Shown: positions 20,659 through 32,958, counted from the stretch's first letter. The stretch: DNA of 64,000 bases from Laccaria trichodermophora (GCA_018417955.1 JACTVC010000001.1:3968001-4032000), one strand, 5' to 3'. The notes: a model not told the origin generated them from the letters alone. Numbers and translations: made by a program.

Positions 20659-23235
20659 ATGGACACTGACTTCTATGGAGTGGGGGACGTGGCTATTGCG
20701 TCACTATTGTAAGTTTCCGAGATTCTAAAATAACTTGTACTGATTGATTATTCTTTTCTTAGCTTCCTAGAGGAAGACCATGATCACCCTGTCCACCCTC
20801 TCCACTTTGAACCACATTCTTTCCATGTAGTTCATCAGGCGTCGTCACAGACTCCTTTGACAACGGCTCAGAGGACAACAACGACCAAGGAAAATGGCAG
20901 CACCTATCCCCATCGCATGTCTCATCCATCTCCCATCTTGTGGCCAGCTTCATCTTAACTTGAGGATGAGCACTTTCCTAGGAGGCATTCCACTGTGATC
21001 ACCTGTGCTAAGCGGCGCAGAGCTGGAAGCTGAAGCGGAGAGGAAACGCGACCATGCCCGTAGAGAGGCAGAAGCTATACTCATGCGGGAGGCTCAGCAG
21101 AGGAAACTAGTCGAAGAATGTGTGCTGGCAATGATGAAGAGATGCTCCCACCACCTCCATCCAGACCTCAAACAATGTCTAACCCACCCTCCCCATCTAA
21201 CTTGTTCGGGTAGCACTACTAGTTGGTGGTCTGCTGCGAAGAGCCTATGTACAAAAGACCCTCTGATGCCAGCTTAGCAAAGTGTATTGGACACAAAGGC
21301 GAGGGATAAGGATAACAAGATTGCTAAAGGGAAGGAAAAGGAGAAAGAGAAGGAATGGCCTATAAACGCCCAAGGGAAGCTCGTCCGTCCAGCCTTCGTG
21401 GACCTCAACATCCCAACAACACCCATCCAATGTGTCCCTGTACCTTCTTCCTCACCATCTTCGCCTACCCCTTCTCGTCCGAGTCTCTCTCTAATTTGAC
21501 GCCTTCTCCCATGTGTGCATCTGATACATTGTCTTCCTCCCCTTCTCGCGAGGATCCACCCTTGTATGCCCAGTTCACATCTCAAGGAGCACAAGACGTA
21601 CCAGTACACTCCTCATAATAGCCAAGTGCTTCGAGAAGCTCTAGAAATGGACTGTGGGGCATGTTAGGGCCCTGAAAGGTCGGATGAATGATGCTGAGAG
21701 GTGGTTAGTCAACAAGGAAGCAGAATTGCTAAGACACGCAGGTTCAATGGACAATGTGAAAGATGAGATCCATGACCTCTGTCGTTGAGCTTTGATTGGG
21801 TGATCTAGTTTGGGAGCTGGCGAAAATTGCCATGCCCCCAATACTCTTTTCCCGGGATCTAGAATGCAGTCTGCCACTGTATCGGTCGCACCGCAAACCA
21901 CTTCCTTCATCGTCATGCACTTGCATCCGACTTCTTCCATTGCAGCACACTTGACAGGATCACCATCAGGACCCAGCACACCCATTCACCATCCCAGGCT
22001 GTCAATCACCACTGTGAGGGATTCAACGAGTCTGCCTATGACTTCGAAGAAGAGAGAGTCGGGCATGAGGTTACCGTACCCTGCAGGTGATTCTTCTTCT
22101 CCACCAGACACATGCTCCCCCAGTAATTCTCATTGTCAATTAGTTCTGCTATGAGGCCTTTGTCTATGGCCATTTCGGGGCTACCCTTCCATTCATCCTC
22201 AGGACTGGGTATATTACTGTGTGCTTCATATTTATACGACCTCACTTTCCTCAGTGGCTCCAGTTACGGGTAGGCCGCCGTCCCCGCCTGCTCAACCCAA
22301 GTTTGTCCCTGCTTCTGCTTCTGCCAATCGAATGGCCAGCCCAACGCCCGCACCAGCGAAAGGACGAGGAGCACAACAAGGTTTGCCACCCCTGAAATCA
22401 GCTGCTGGTCAAAGACAAACGAGTTTAAGCTCCATGCTGAGGAAATGGTACACTGTTGCGCTTGAAGGACCAATAACTGCACCGCCGGATGAAGATGAGT
22501 TTTCCTCAAATGCCGCTTCTTTGTTCTATGCCACCACCGCCAATACCAATGCCAATGCCAATGTGAATGTGAATATCACCAATACCCATACGGATCCACC
22601 TGCTCCTTTGTTGTATAGGGTAGGCACACCATGGTGCTACTCCCGTGTGATTGGGGGGGTCGTTTTTTGTTTCTCACATGGGGGACGATGACGACGACAA
22701 GAAGGAGGAGGAGGAAGGAACAGGTGAATTCAGAGAGGGTGAAGAAACAATTGGCAAGTCTTCTGGTATCAAGCTCAGGAACGCGAATGGGAGCATGTCT
22801 TCCTCAAACTCAAACTCAATATTACCTGGTGGACCTGGGGGCGGCGATTACAAGTCCACAGCCACTACCTCACCATTGCCGTCCACTCGTCGAATCAGGG
22901 CACAGGGCATGTATGGGGACACTAGCCTCCTCCCTCCACAGACTTCATTACAGACTTCTACCATGGGGACCACCACGCTGCTAAAGCCGAAGTTGAGGTC
23001 TCGCTCTTCTGAGTGGCTTTCCTCTGGTACTGGCTCCATTGGGACAGGAGTCGGAATGATAAGTGGTGGTCTTGGAGGAGGGGGAACCAAGTTCATGGAC
23101 CCTTTGTTGTTGAGGAGGCATCAGCAAAGTCAAGAGGGATTACAGGTGAAGATGCTGATGTCGATGCCAGTGGGGAAGGTTCTGATTGGGCAGTTGGTTG
23201 CTTTTTTTGATGGGGAGAAGGGGGGGAGGACATAG
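20659..23235 (+). pseudogene. Decayed serine-rich coiled-coil protein gene
   Basis: Successive frames appear to be parts of one ancestral gene. ATG 20659 (MDTDFYGVGDVAIASL) has a clean 54-bp intron (20709-20762) and continues as FLEEDHDHPVHPLHF to TAA 20956. There follow a charged coiled coil (AELEAEAERKRDHARREAEA, 21014-21073), DTKARDKDNK and a KEKEKEKEW run, a Ser/Pro segment, then KWTVGHVRALKGRMNDAERW with a TAG just before it (about 21645). Further on are TSKKRESGMRLPYP (22037) and RKWYTVALEGPITAPPDEDE (about 22441-22500). A frame change at the G7 run near 22655 leads to ETIGKSSGIKLRN...RIRAQGMYG and finally MPVGKVLIGQLVAFFDGE (23167). Several frame changes and stops separate the blocks. 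Function unknown. Confidence 0.5.
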
Positions 23236-23785
23236 GCTGGGTGGGTGGGAGAAGGTTTTTGTTTGTTTGGAAGCATGATGGATGGATGAATGCCTGGGGT
23301 AAAGGAAGGGATGGAAGAAGGAGAGATCCTAATGGGTATGGATCTGGAGTGACTGATATGCTATGTACCTCTTGACTTGCTTTACGTATACCCTCCCAAT
23401 GATATGAGAGTACTGATGCTTGGTTTATATATTACCTCAGTTATTTTTTTACTTCAATGCCTTTTTTGTATATCAGATCTGTGTCTTGATGATGTGTTGT
23501 ATTACAAGTTGGTGATACACACCATTCAAAAGTCAAGCCAAAAAAAAGAAAAACAAAGATTGGGGCTGTCACTCTTGGAGTTGGTGGTTAAACATACTAG
23601 GACCATGCTAGAAAACAAAACAGTATAGTAAAACATTACATTCTTCTGCAAGCTGCATCCAACTATTTCCAATATCGGATTTCAAAATGTAATGGTCCAG
23701 GATTTTTGATAACCATATGGGGTTGAATTTTTTTCTAAGGCCTCAATGGCTGGACTAACACTTGAGACAGTGACAAATATGTAGG

Positions 23786-24227
23786 GCTACATATGTGTAA
23801 ACATAGGCACTCAAAACTTTGGAATAGCCTGGGATCCTTGTTTTCATGAAATATCTGCTCTCAATTTCTATGTATGGTGATGGAATTGTGAATTCATCTC
23901 ATTGTGTCAAACAAACTTATAATAATAATAAAAAGCAATCAGTTCCAAAATGAGCATGAACCATATAATTGTCTCATAGATTCTAATTGTTATTTAGAAT
24001 AATTTTTGAAGTATAACATACTCTAAATAATAATTATCTATGAGAGAATTTTATGGTTCATGCTTATTTTGGTTGTTTTATTATAAGCTTGTTTGACAGA
24101 ATATGATGAATGTACAAATCCATCACCATACTTAGAAATTGGGAGCAAATATTTCATGAAAACAAGGATTCTAGGCTATTCCAAAATTTTGAGTGCCTAT
24201 GATTACACATATGTAGCATATTACAGT
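23786..24227. repeat. Imperfect palindrome (MITE-like)
   Basis: The left arm (TACATATGTGTAAACATAGG...GGAATAGCC...CCTTGTTTTCATGAAATAT) is mirrored by the right arm (ATATTTCATGAAAACAAGG...GGCTATTCC...CCTATGATTACACATATGTAG). Further pairs continue to a centre near 24005 (CATGAACCATA/TATGGTTCATG; ATAATTGTCTCATAGA/TCTATGAGAG). No coding content was recognised; terminal duplications were not resolved. Confidence 0.65.
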
Positions 24228-24365
24228 GCTTTGCATAATTCTTTGCAGCATGAATTTTTTGAAATTGTATTTGGTTGTGCTTGAACTGGACCCAAGCTGT
24301 CACAACCACCCCATTTGGCCTACCTAGCGCCTGATTTCTTTTATGGAGGCTTCTCCCAAGGCAGG

Positions 24366-25821
24366 CAGTACTTTACAGTTCCCCACCTATTCCTGCAAGA
24401 ATTCAGTCATTCCAGTGGAATTCCAGAGGAATCCACAGGAATCTGCACAAATTACACAGGAATCCAGTGGAATTACACTGGAATCCTCTGAACTCATGTA
24501 AATTTACCAGTACATGTCCTGATCAGCTAAAGTCATGTGACTTAATAACCAACTTAATGCCCAGAATAAATTTTAAGTCAATAAACCAAATTATAATGTA
24601 TTTAAAATAACATAAACATATTTTATTATATACTACTATATACAATCTATATTTAAGGAAGGAGAGGTACAAGGAAAGGGGGTAGGGACAAGGGGAGCAG
24701 GCTATGGAGAAGGAAAGGGGCAGGGAGCAGGAAAGGGGTAGGAAGGGGTGGAGAGTTATAGAGGGGTGATGGAGAGAGGAGGGAGGGGAAGGGGTGATGG
24801 GGAGGGGTGGTGTAGTGTACATGGTTGTAGACACATTGGTGTGAACACATCATTGTGTCATTGTCATTGTCCATAGCATCATTGTGTGGGTGCTGGATGT
24901 TGTAGACAGGTTGGCATAGACATGTTGTCATTGGCATAGATGTGTTGGCATGGATACATTGTCCCATTGTCATCTGTCATTGTTGTCAATGTGGACATTC
25001 ATCCCATTGTCATTGTTGTCTGTGGCATTGTTCTGTGGGCACTGGGTGTTGTTTTGTGGGTGCTGGGTGTTGTTTGTGGGTGCTGGGGTGTTGTTTGTGT
25101 CTGCTGTGTTGTTACATGTCCATTGGTCATTGTTTTCTGTCCATTGGGCATTTTTCATGTCCACAGGCATTGTTTTGCATCCATTGGCTGTTGTTTCATG
25201 TCCACTGGCAGTGTGTGTGGGTGCTGGGCATTGTTTCATGGGTGGGGTGTCATTTTCATGGGTGTTGGGGTGTTTTTGTGAGTGGGGGGGGTGATTTCAT
25301 GGGTTCTGGCACTCCTTGTTTCATGACATGGCATCTCCATATTGTTGTTGAAGGGCAGCATGGTCAATGTTGGTAGACATGGTGGCCATGGGTGATAGAT
25401 GAGTGATGTGGGTGGTGGTGGCTATGGGTGATGGGTGGTGGTGGCTATGGGTGACAGTGATGGCATGGTGTTGGCAGTGGTGGTGGTGGTGGTGGTGGTG
25501 GTGGTGGTGGAAGAAGAGAGTGACCATGTTTGGTGAGCATCTTTGCCAAACAAACATTGTTTGTTATGCATTGAAAATAAATAAACTATAATACAATGAC
25601 AAATAAATGAAATAAACAGATTGGACTATAATCCATTCCTGACCACTCTGGGGAACACCATTCCTGCCCATTCCAGGGAAGACCATTCCAGTGTAAAATC
25701 CAGAATGTGAAAACACAGGAATGACAAATTTAGAAGGGCTTACTGCTAAATTTCATTCCACCAGAATCCACAGGAATAACTGGAATCCTGCAGGAATAAG
25801 GGGGGGCACTGATAAGACCTC
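24366..25821. mobile_element. E1: non-coding element of the CAGTAC...GACCTC family
   Basis: Left end CAGTACTTTACAGTTCCCC, right end GGGGGGGCACTGATAAGACCTC, an imperfect inverted pair also found in E2. Subterminal zones repeat ATTCC/GGAAT motifs (24395-24485 and 25630-25800). The interior is low-complexity: purine-rich near 24660-24800, then GT/TTG-rich. No target duplication could be matched. The long frames in the interior are simple-repeat artefacts. Confidence 0.6.
25476..25513 (+). repeat. (GTG)n microsatellite
   Basis: About twelve uninterrupted GGT/GTG triplets inside E1, with interrupted GTG-rich sequence to its left. Confidence 0.85.
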
Positions 25822-26179
25822 CAGATCATACCCTCTTCTGCACTGGCAACATGCCTGCATCTCCTGACCAAAATCTTGACTGCTCCCCTGCCACTTCTCT
25901 TCATGTGCTGAATGCAAGCTGTATGAAGCCAAGTATATTCTTAGCTTAGTTCAGTGTTAGATCTACTGACAAATTCAAACCATTGGGAAGGCCCCTCAGA
26001 TGACACAAAAGTTTGCATTTGAGGTATTCAACAAGTTTGGATCTAGATAGCCTTTCTGGCTCCAGGCTCCTATCATGTTGAAATCTGCATGTCTTCAGTG
26101 GCAATGTGCAAGGGGACCTAGAAGCAAAGGAACATATGTCAGGGAAAAGAGACACACATGGCATTTGAGAGATCTATGG

Positions 26180-27083
26180 ATGTTGTACTAAGCCAGCTGG
26201 TAAGTAAACTCATCCTCCCTGATCAGTAATTGACTTTCTTCCAGCAACATCACACATGCCCCCATGCATCTCCTCTTGTTTTTGTGCTTGACATTAGAGA
26301 CCATCATTTTTGGTAATTGTACATCCAAATACTTGTGAATTGAAAGCATTGACATTGACCTCTGTTATGTGTATTGATGTTGATTATGTTACAATGCCCC
26401 ATCAACGTCAACAATCAATGTGCCCCTAGCCCTCTACAGAAACTGACTTGGCTGTTTCCTGCTCCACTGGCATATCACTGGTCACCCCTGACCTGACTGC
26501 ATTCTTCCCCTTCCCAGGCAGGGGTGAATCATACACCTTTTCCTACACACACAGCAAAGTAAGCTCCTATCCCCCACTTTCTTCACATTTACAATCACTT
26601 ACCTTTTTCTTCTTCTCAACCTTCCTAATTTCAGGATATGCCAACCCTTCCACTCCTCATCAATCCCACTCCTCATTAATCCCACTCATCATGCTTGGTT
26701 TCAAATCCCCTGGATCTACCTTCTCCTCCCTAAACTCCTCCTTTAACCCATCAGATAATGTGATGGGCCTCCAAATTTCATGTCCTCATTTAGGAAGGTG
26801 TGTTGGTTGCCTAGGCCTGGTTCAAGCTTCCCACTTTCCTGGTGTGACAAATGTGGTTGGGAGATGGGGAGCAACCCCAATGAACACTAACACTCCATTC
26901 TCTTCAATGTTTCCTTCCTTGCAAAACCTGGCTCTTTGTTTCTTCTTGGCAACATTGAGAGAACTGAAAAAGTCAATTTTGGAGTTGGGATTGGATGCAG
27001 ACATTTCGCCACCTGCAAGACTGGGACCATGGTATTCAGGGGATTCAGTAGAAACACTATGGAACCATAACAATAGAAATTGA
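26180..27083 (+). pseudogene. Possible spliced hypothetical gene remnant, ends in repeat R
   Basis: Intron-like sequences occur: CTG|GTAAGTAAACT...TTCTTCCAG near 26199-26245, and AGCAAA|GTAAGCTCC...AATTTCAG near 26558-26634. The frame 26448-27083 stays open across the second, with a Ser/Pro-rich protein ending LRELKKSILELGLDADI before it runs into R. No domain is recognisable and the reading-frame joins are ambiguous, so this is weak evidence for a decayed host gene. Confidence 0.25.
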
Positions 27084-27120
27084 CAATTGTCCCAATAAGT
27101 CATAGATCTACCCCAATGTG

Positions 27121-28676
27121 CAGTACTTTACAGTGCCCCACCCATTCCTGCAGGAATCCACAGGAATCCACAGGATTCCTCAGGATTCCTCAGGAATGGG
27201 ACAGGATTCCTCAGGAGTCCTCAGGAATCCTCAGGAATCCTCAGGAATCCACAGGAATGGGACCAGAATACAACAGATACAACACCTTCTCTTTGTGCTA
27301 GATACATTTACACTAATACACACTTCTTCACACTGACTTAAAGGATATCAACACTTTCTTATAAAATTTATATATTAAAATTCAAATATACATCTAATTT
27401 ACTATTTTCTAAGTTAAATGAAGGGGCAGGAAGAAAGGGGGGGAGGGGGAGAGGAAGGAAGGAAGGAAGGAAGGGAGGGACAGGGAGTGGTGTGGGGCTG
27501 TCATCAGGATAAGGAAGGGATGGAGGGAGGGAGGAAGGGGGGAGGGAGGAAGGGGGGAGGGAGGAAGGGGGGAGGAAGGAAGGGAGGAGGAAGGAAGGGA
27601 GGAGGAAGGGGGGAGGAAGGAAGGAAGGAAGTGAGGGACAGGGAGTGGTGTGGGGCTGTGATCAGCATAAGAAAGGGGGAGAAAGGGAGGGAGGAGGGAC
27701 AGGCAATGGTGTGGGGCAGGCCCTGGGGAGGGAGTGGTGGGAGGGGAGGGGGAGAGAGTGGTGGGGACTGATAAAGGGGGAGGGGGTGGTGCTGGGCCTT
27801 GTCGTCCATCGTTGTTGTTGTCGTTTTGTCGTTGTCGCGTTGTCGTTGTCGCGTTGTTGTTGTCGCATGTCGTCGTTTGGACGTGGACGTTGTCATTGTC
27901 GTTGTCGTGGTCATTGGTGGGGTGCTGCTCGCCGTTTGTTGATCGTGGTGGTGGTGGGCACTCCTGGGTGGCAGTGGGCGCTGGTCGGCGTTGTTTGAGG
28001 GTGCTGGTGGGTGCGTGGTGTGTTGTTCATGGCTGGCTGGTGTGGTGGTCATGGTTGGAGCCATCGTTGGTGCCATGGGGCCTCGTTTGGTTGGTGACGT
28101 GGCATCGTGGCATTTGCGTGGTGGGTGCTCGTGGATAGTGGTGGGCGCTGGTCGCCATTGGTTGATGGAGGTGCTCGTGGATGGTGGTCGGCACTCGTGG
28201 ATGGTGGTCAGTGCTCGTGGATGGTGGTTGGTGCTCATGGATGGTGCTGGCACCACGTTGTTGTTGTTGTTGTTGTCTGTTTCGTTGCCATGTCGCTGGC
28301 CGTGGTCGTCACCGTTTGTTGCTGGGGTGGTCGTGGCCGTTGTTGGTCGTGTGGCGTTGTCGTTGTTGTCGCCGTTGTCAATGTGGTTGTGGGTGGAAAG
28401 GAAAGGGTATTGCATTTTTTTGGTAACATTGCTGTTGTTTGGTAACAGAAGTAAAATAAACAAACAAAGGACTGGATTCCGTTCCATTCCGTTCCTGTCA
28501 GTCCTGCGGAACATTCCGGTCTCAATTCCGGAATGCCCAAATTCCGCCGGAATGGTAAGGCACCGGAATGACAAAAATAGCAGGCCTCCCTGCCAAATTT
28601 CATTCCTCCGGAATCCACCAGAATCCGCAGGAATGACCAGATTCCTGCAGGAATTAGGGGGGCACTGATAAGACCT
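27121..28676. mobile_element. E2: non-coding element inserted in repeat R
   Basis: Ends CAGTACTTTACAGTGCCCC and (inward from the right) AGGTCTTATCAGTGCCCC. It is flanked by CCCAATGTG at 27112-27120 and 28677-28685, a 9-bp target duplication. R copy 1 shows the empty site (CCCCAATGGGCCC read inverted near 3280). Subterminal arrays are built on GGAATCC/CAGGATTCC (27145-27260) and ATTCCGG/CCGGAAT (28480-28660). The interior has a 240-bp purine tract and (GTTGTC)n. The 404-codon minus-strand frame here is Thr/Pro/His low-complexity and not a gene. Confidence 0.75.
27420..27660 (+). repeat. Purine tract (GGAAGG/GGGAGG)n
   Basis: Almost uninterrupted A/G sequence with units GAGGAAGGGGGGAGG, inside E2. 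Strand asymmetry like this can form triplex or slipped structures; similar tracts sit at 30616-30880 (E3), 40118-40400 (E4) and, inverted, 33773-34025 (E5). Confidence 0.85.
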
Positions 28677-29035
28677 CCCAATGTGCCCAATTACAAAAAA
28701 CATTATGATACTGTACATTGGCCCAAGATGTAGGGATATGTGTATTTAATTGTTGGGCCCAATGAAGCTGCCATGTCAAGGATAAGGGTTTATAGATTGG
28801 CCACATGGCTTAGATGGGGGTAATCTTCACTGTCGATAAATAATTGTATTAAGCTACAGTTGATAGTTGGGCCCAACAACCAAATTCATGACATGGCTTG
28901 TATGTTGGGCCCATGAATACATATAGGCTATGGTTCATAGCTTAGCCCAATGACCCATTGGATTTTCAGGTTTTGGGCCTGGTTCTGTTACCTGTGGACC
29001 ACAGGGCAGATGGATGGACTGGATCAAATGTGAAA

Positions 29036-29240
29036 AAAATTGCAGCCGAAATAGGTCTGGATGAAATGTAACAACACAGCAGAAATGAGTTCAGATGAAA
29101 TGCAAAAATGCAGGAGAAATAGGCCCAGATTAAATGCAAAAATAGGTCCAGATGAAATGCAAAAATGTGGCAGAAATAGGTCCAGATGAAATGCAAAAAC
29201 ACAGGGAAAATAGGTCCAGATGAAATGCAAACATGCAGAT
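29036..29240 (+). repeat. Tandem 30-35 bp repeat
   Basis: About six copies of ATAGGTCCAGATGAAATGC + AAAAATGCAG + GAGAA with substitutions. The matching minus-strand peptides (repeats of FHLDLF) are artefacts. Confidence 0.75.
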
Positions 29241-29249
29241 GAGAGTAGT

Positions 29250-29740
29250 TCCAATGCATGCACCAATGCCCAAAATTTTGGATGTAATTTTTAACCAGAC
29301 CATGTAATTTTGACTCAGACCAGACAATTTGCAGAATGCTCTGAAGTCTGAAATTTGCAGGTCATTTCCATCTTGAAGTATGAATCTCTGCAGACTGCAC
29401 CAATGTCTGAAATTTCAGATATAATTTTTACAGAGACCAGACAACCCCATGGAATACTCCAAGTCCAAAAATTAGAACTTCAAGCATCTGAAAATATGGC
29501 TGAAAAAACATCCAGATTTGTATTAGTGCAACAATGTTCAAAATTTCAGATGTGATTTTGACATCAACCAGACAACCCTCTGTGGAATGCTCTAGAGTCC
29601 AAAATTTTGTGGGTCATTTCCATCCAGATGTATCAATCCCCATAGAGTGAACCAATGTCCAAAATTTTGGATGCAATTATGGCATGGACCAGACAACCCA
29701 CAGAATACTTTGATGTCTGAAATTCTAGACTACAAAACTT
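29250..29740 (+). repeat. Degenerate tandem repeat of about 120-160 bp
   Basis: Four loosely conserved units with ACCAGACAACC, GGAATGCTC, AGTCYGAAATT and CCAATGTCYRAAATTT. Related, inverted sequence lies at 42690-42825 (CAGACATTGGAGCATTCCA...GGTTGTCTGG). No coding signal. Confidence 0.6.
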
Positions 29741-30290
29741 TGTAGTGTCTGCTTTTTAGACTAAATGATTTTGTAATGACCAGTTGAACTCAGGAAGAAC
29801 ACCCTCAATTCTTAACCGATTTCGATGTTCTTGGGCTCGTTTTGATGGGTAAACCCATGGTGTTGTGGGTACAGGTACTTTACAGGTTGTGTATGGGCCA
29901 CTTGTCCAATATCTTAGACTCCTTGATCATGAATGAGTATATGGGTTCATGGGTCTATGGTTGAAGAAGTAAGGGTGGACATTTGCCATTGCTGTATCAA
30001 TGTTAGGCATTGTCACAGGTAACCCCTGGGTATTTTTGGTAAAACCCCATACCCTTACCCATGGAAACCCATACCCACAACCACAGGTATGGTTTTCACA
30101 GGTAAGGGTATGGGTTTTAGCAGGTTTGATGGGTTTGGTGGGTCATACATGTTTGGCACTACAAAACTGGAAAATAGCTACTGTACAAGGAACAAGTAGC
30201 TATGGATATTAAATGAATAAGGACGATGAGTGATGATTGTTCAATTGTTGTTTGTTATCTGTTGTAGTCCTCACACTCTTTGTTTTGGGA
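29725..30290 (+). repeat. Dispersed repeat D, copy 1
   Basis: 29725-29990 is matched in inverted orientation by about 41900-42190 (CTAGACTACAAAA..., AATGACCAGTTGAACTCAGG, CATGGGTCTATGGTTGAAG). It then runs into a zone dense in ACCCATACCC/GGGTATGGG (29850-30130), resembling hAT-type subterminal motifs. Confidence 0.6.
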
Positions 30291-30301
30291 GGCCTGGTTT
30301 G

Positions 30302-31974
30302 CAATACTTTACCATCCCCCACACAATCCACATGGACTCCACTGGCTTCCACTGGATTCCACTGGACTCCACTGGACTTCACTACATACTGGACCATTAT
30401 AACAATATTCACAAATCTGGACTCCACTGGACTCCCAACACAAAACTGGACTGGACTGGACTGGACTGGACAAACTGGACTCCACTGGACTTTCCCAACA
30501 CAAAACTGGACTGGACTGCCAGACCTTAAGCTTGAAGACACTTAGATTTCAAAAAAAAAAAAAGAATTGAAGTATATTTAATAACTACATAAATTAATAT
30601 TACTACATTCTATGTTACAGGGGGGAAGGAGTGGGAGGGGGAGGTGGAGTTCTGGGAGGGGGAGGTGGAGTTCAAGAAGGGAAAGGAAGGGGGGAGAGAG
30701 GAAGAAAGGGGAGAGAGGAATGAAAGGGGGAATGGAGGAATGAAGAGGGGGATGGAGGAATGAAGGGGGGGAGAGAGGAATGGAGGGGGGGGAAGGAATG
30801 GGGGGGGGAGGAAGGGAGGGGGCAATGAATGCTGAGAAATGGAGGGGGAAGAGGATGGACTGATACAGGGGGAGGGAGTGGTGGTGCCAAGTCCTCATTG
30901 CCCTCCACTCGCATCGCTGTTGACACGTCATCATGTCGTGTCATCGTTCTTGCGTGTTGTCGTCCTTGCATGTTGTCGTCCTTGCCGCATCACCATCGTC
31001 CTCATTGGCATGCATCGTTGACGTGTTGTGTTGTCGTCATCCATCGCGTGTTGTCATCTGTTGGGTGTCATTGTCCATTGTGTTGTCATCTGTTGCATGT
31101 CATCGTCCGTCACATGTTGTCGACTGTGTCGTCGTCATCCATCGTGTGTCGTCATCATCCATCGCGTGTCGTCGTCATCCATCGCGTGTCGTCGTCATCC
31201 TCTGTTGTCATATTGTCATCCATTGGGTGTTGTCATCCATTGGGCATTGTTGTTGTCGTGTGTGGCTTGTTGTCCATTGTGGTCGTCATCCGTTGGGGTT
31301 GTCTTTGCATCGGTGGTGTACCGTTGGCCCATGACATGGCAGTGTCATGGGCGCTCTTCCTCATCCTTGGCCCGTTGTTCTGTGTTGGCATGAGTGTCGT
31401 TGGTGTGGGCATCGTTGGTGTGGGCGTGGACACCGTTGGCATGGGCGGCATCGGCGTTGAAATGGCAGTGAGGGGCGTCGAGAGGGAATGGGTGGTGGTG
31501 GTGGAAGGGAAAGTGATGGTCACAGAAGTGTGGCGATGCCACAAACAGGAGACGTGATGATATGACACACCCTCAAGTAAGTCACGTGACCTCACTCGCA
31601 GACTGAACAAAATCATAAATCCTTATTGCAGGTATCACTGACCCACACAATATGTAAATTATAACCTTTCCATTCATTGATCAATAAAATTATGAGTCTA
31701 ACTTGTTTATTGTATAGTCTATTTTCGCTTTTTTAGTAGTATTCATATATAATAATAATCATATACTGGAATGACTGGAATCCACTGGACTCTGACTGGA
31801 CTCATAGTCCACTGGACTGGGACTGGACTCAGGAAAGTGGCTGGCAGTCCAGTGGGAGTCCACTGGACTGGACTGGACTAAACTCCAGTGGACTGGGCAT
31901 TCTGCCAGCCAATCTGGCCTGGTAAGAGGGCCACTGGAATCCATATGGATTACGTGGGGGAGGGTAAAGACCTC
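30302..31974. mobile_element. E3: non-coding element with TCCACTGGA subterminal arrays
   Basis: Left end CAATACTTTACCATCCCCC, right end (inward) GAGGTCTTTACCCTCCCCC. Flanks are CCTGGTTTG (30293-30301) and CCCGGTTTG (31975-31983), a 9-bp duplication with one C/T difference. Subterminal zones consist of TCCACTGGA and TCCAGTGGA repeats. The interior has a purine tract (30616-30880) and TGTTGTCGTC-rich DNA. About 1.67 kb, closely related to E4. No credible ORF. Confidence 0.75.
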
Positions 31975-31983
31975 CCCGGTTTG

Positions 31984-32958
31984 ATAGCACAGGTGTAGAT
32001 TAAAAATGCTACATGCAATGTAATATACTTGTGTCTACAAAGTTGTCATGTTGTGTCATTGCATAGTTGTTCTCATGTCATCACCTGGTTGTGTTGCATT
32101 GCTGCCATGCATTGTGGCCATGGTGTCAATGTGCCATCTGGTTACATGGTCACACTGTCATGTCATGGTCGTTCACCATCACCCACATGGTTGTGGTTAT
32201 TGTCACCTCTCTTCATCATCCATCATTTGCTATCCCCACCCCCACCACCATCATCCCCTTGCTGCCATTCCCCCTTTCTGCCCTTCTTGCTGTGGAGGGA
32301 CAATGGCTCCTTTGTCTGGAGCAAAGTGGCCATGAGGTGTATAGAGAAGGTATGGCACCTGTCCCTCATTCAGTGGGATGGGTTGGAACAAACATGGGAG
32401 GGGGCTCACCATAGTCTCGTGGTGTGATCAATGACATGGCACCTGTATTCCATGTTGGGGAGGTTAGTGGTGCATGGGGGTTGAGTTTGCTTACCTCAAC
32501 TCATCATCATCTGTTTCCATTCGTGGCTGCAATTCATGAGCAGTGATGGATGGTGGTGGTTGGTTTTGCCTGGTTGTATTTCATCTTCACTTCCATTTTT
32601 GGGCTGTCATGCTGGTGGGAGGTTGTAGGCTGTCATCAGCTTTGGTCAGCAGTGTGGTTGAGGTTGTTGGTATTGTTGGGTGTGGTGTGATGTGGGTGTT
32701 GCCATGCTGTTGGTGTTGTTGAGATGTGCAGGTTGGGGGTGGTGGAATGACAATATTGAAAGGTCAACAGAAGGTGGTGGTTGTTGGTGTCAATGGGTTA
32801 ATTGTAGCAGATATTGAAGCTGTGCAAGTTCCTCTTGATGGGAGCCTGCCCTAATCTTAACCCCCCCCCCTAAAGTGCCTCATATATAAAGCACTTTTGT
32901 GTCCCTTTTGCTTTCCTTCTCCAATCACACCCTCCCATCTTGTGATGCAGCTACACAT
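31984..32958. other. No gene recognised; GTT/CATT-rich sequence
   Basis: Low-complexity, GT- and CAT-rich sequence like the interiors of the E elements, with a C-run near 32860. It ends at the GAGGTCTTTACC terminus of E5. Frames of about 100-130 codons here lack protein-like composition. Confidence 0.5.

Larger units (their letters stand above)
27036..28985 (-). repeat. Repeat R, copy 2 (inverted), split by E2
   Basis: 27036-27120 and 28678-28985 together match the reverse complement of 2888-3372. The junction is interrupted only by E2 and its duplicated target. Shared landmarks include GACAATTGTC, GTTGGGCCCAATGAAGCTGC and TTTATAGATTGGCCACATG. It shows the state of R with and without E2 in one window. 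Confidence 0.72.

Noticed and set aside
27504..28718. 404-codon open frame on the minus strand
   Set aside because: Composed of Thr, Pro, His and Ser runs produced by simple repeats and a pyrimidine tract inside E2; no start context, domain or splice signals.
30829..31557. 242-codon plus-strand frame inside E3
   Set aside because: Cys/Val/Ser/His-rich translation of TGTTGTCGTC repeats; the E4 counterpart is not conserved as protein.
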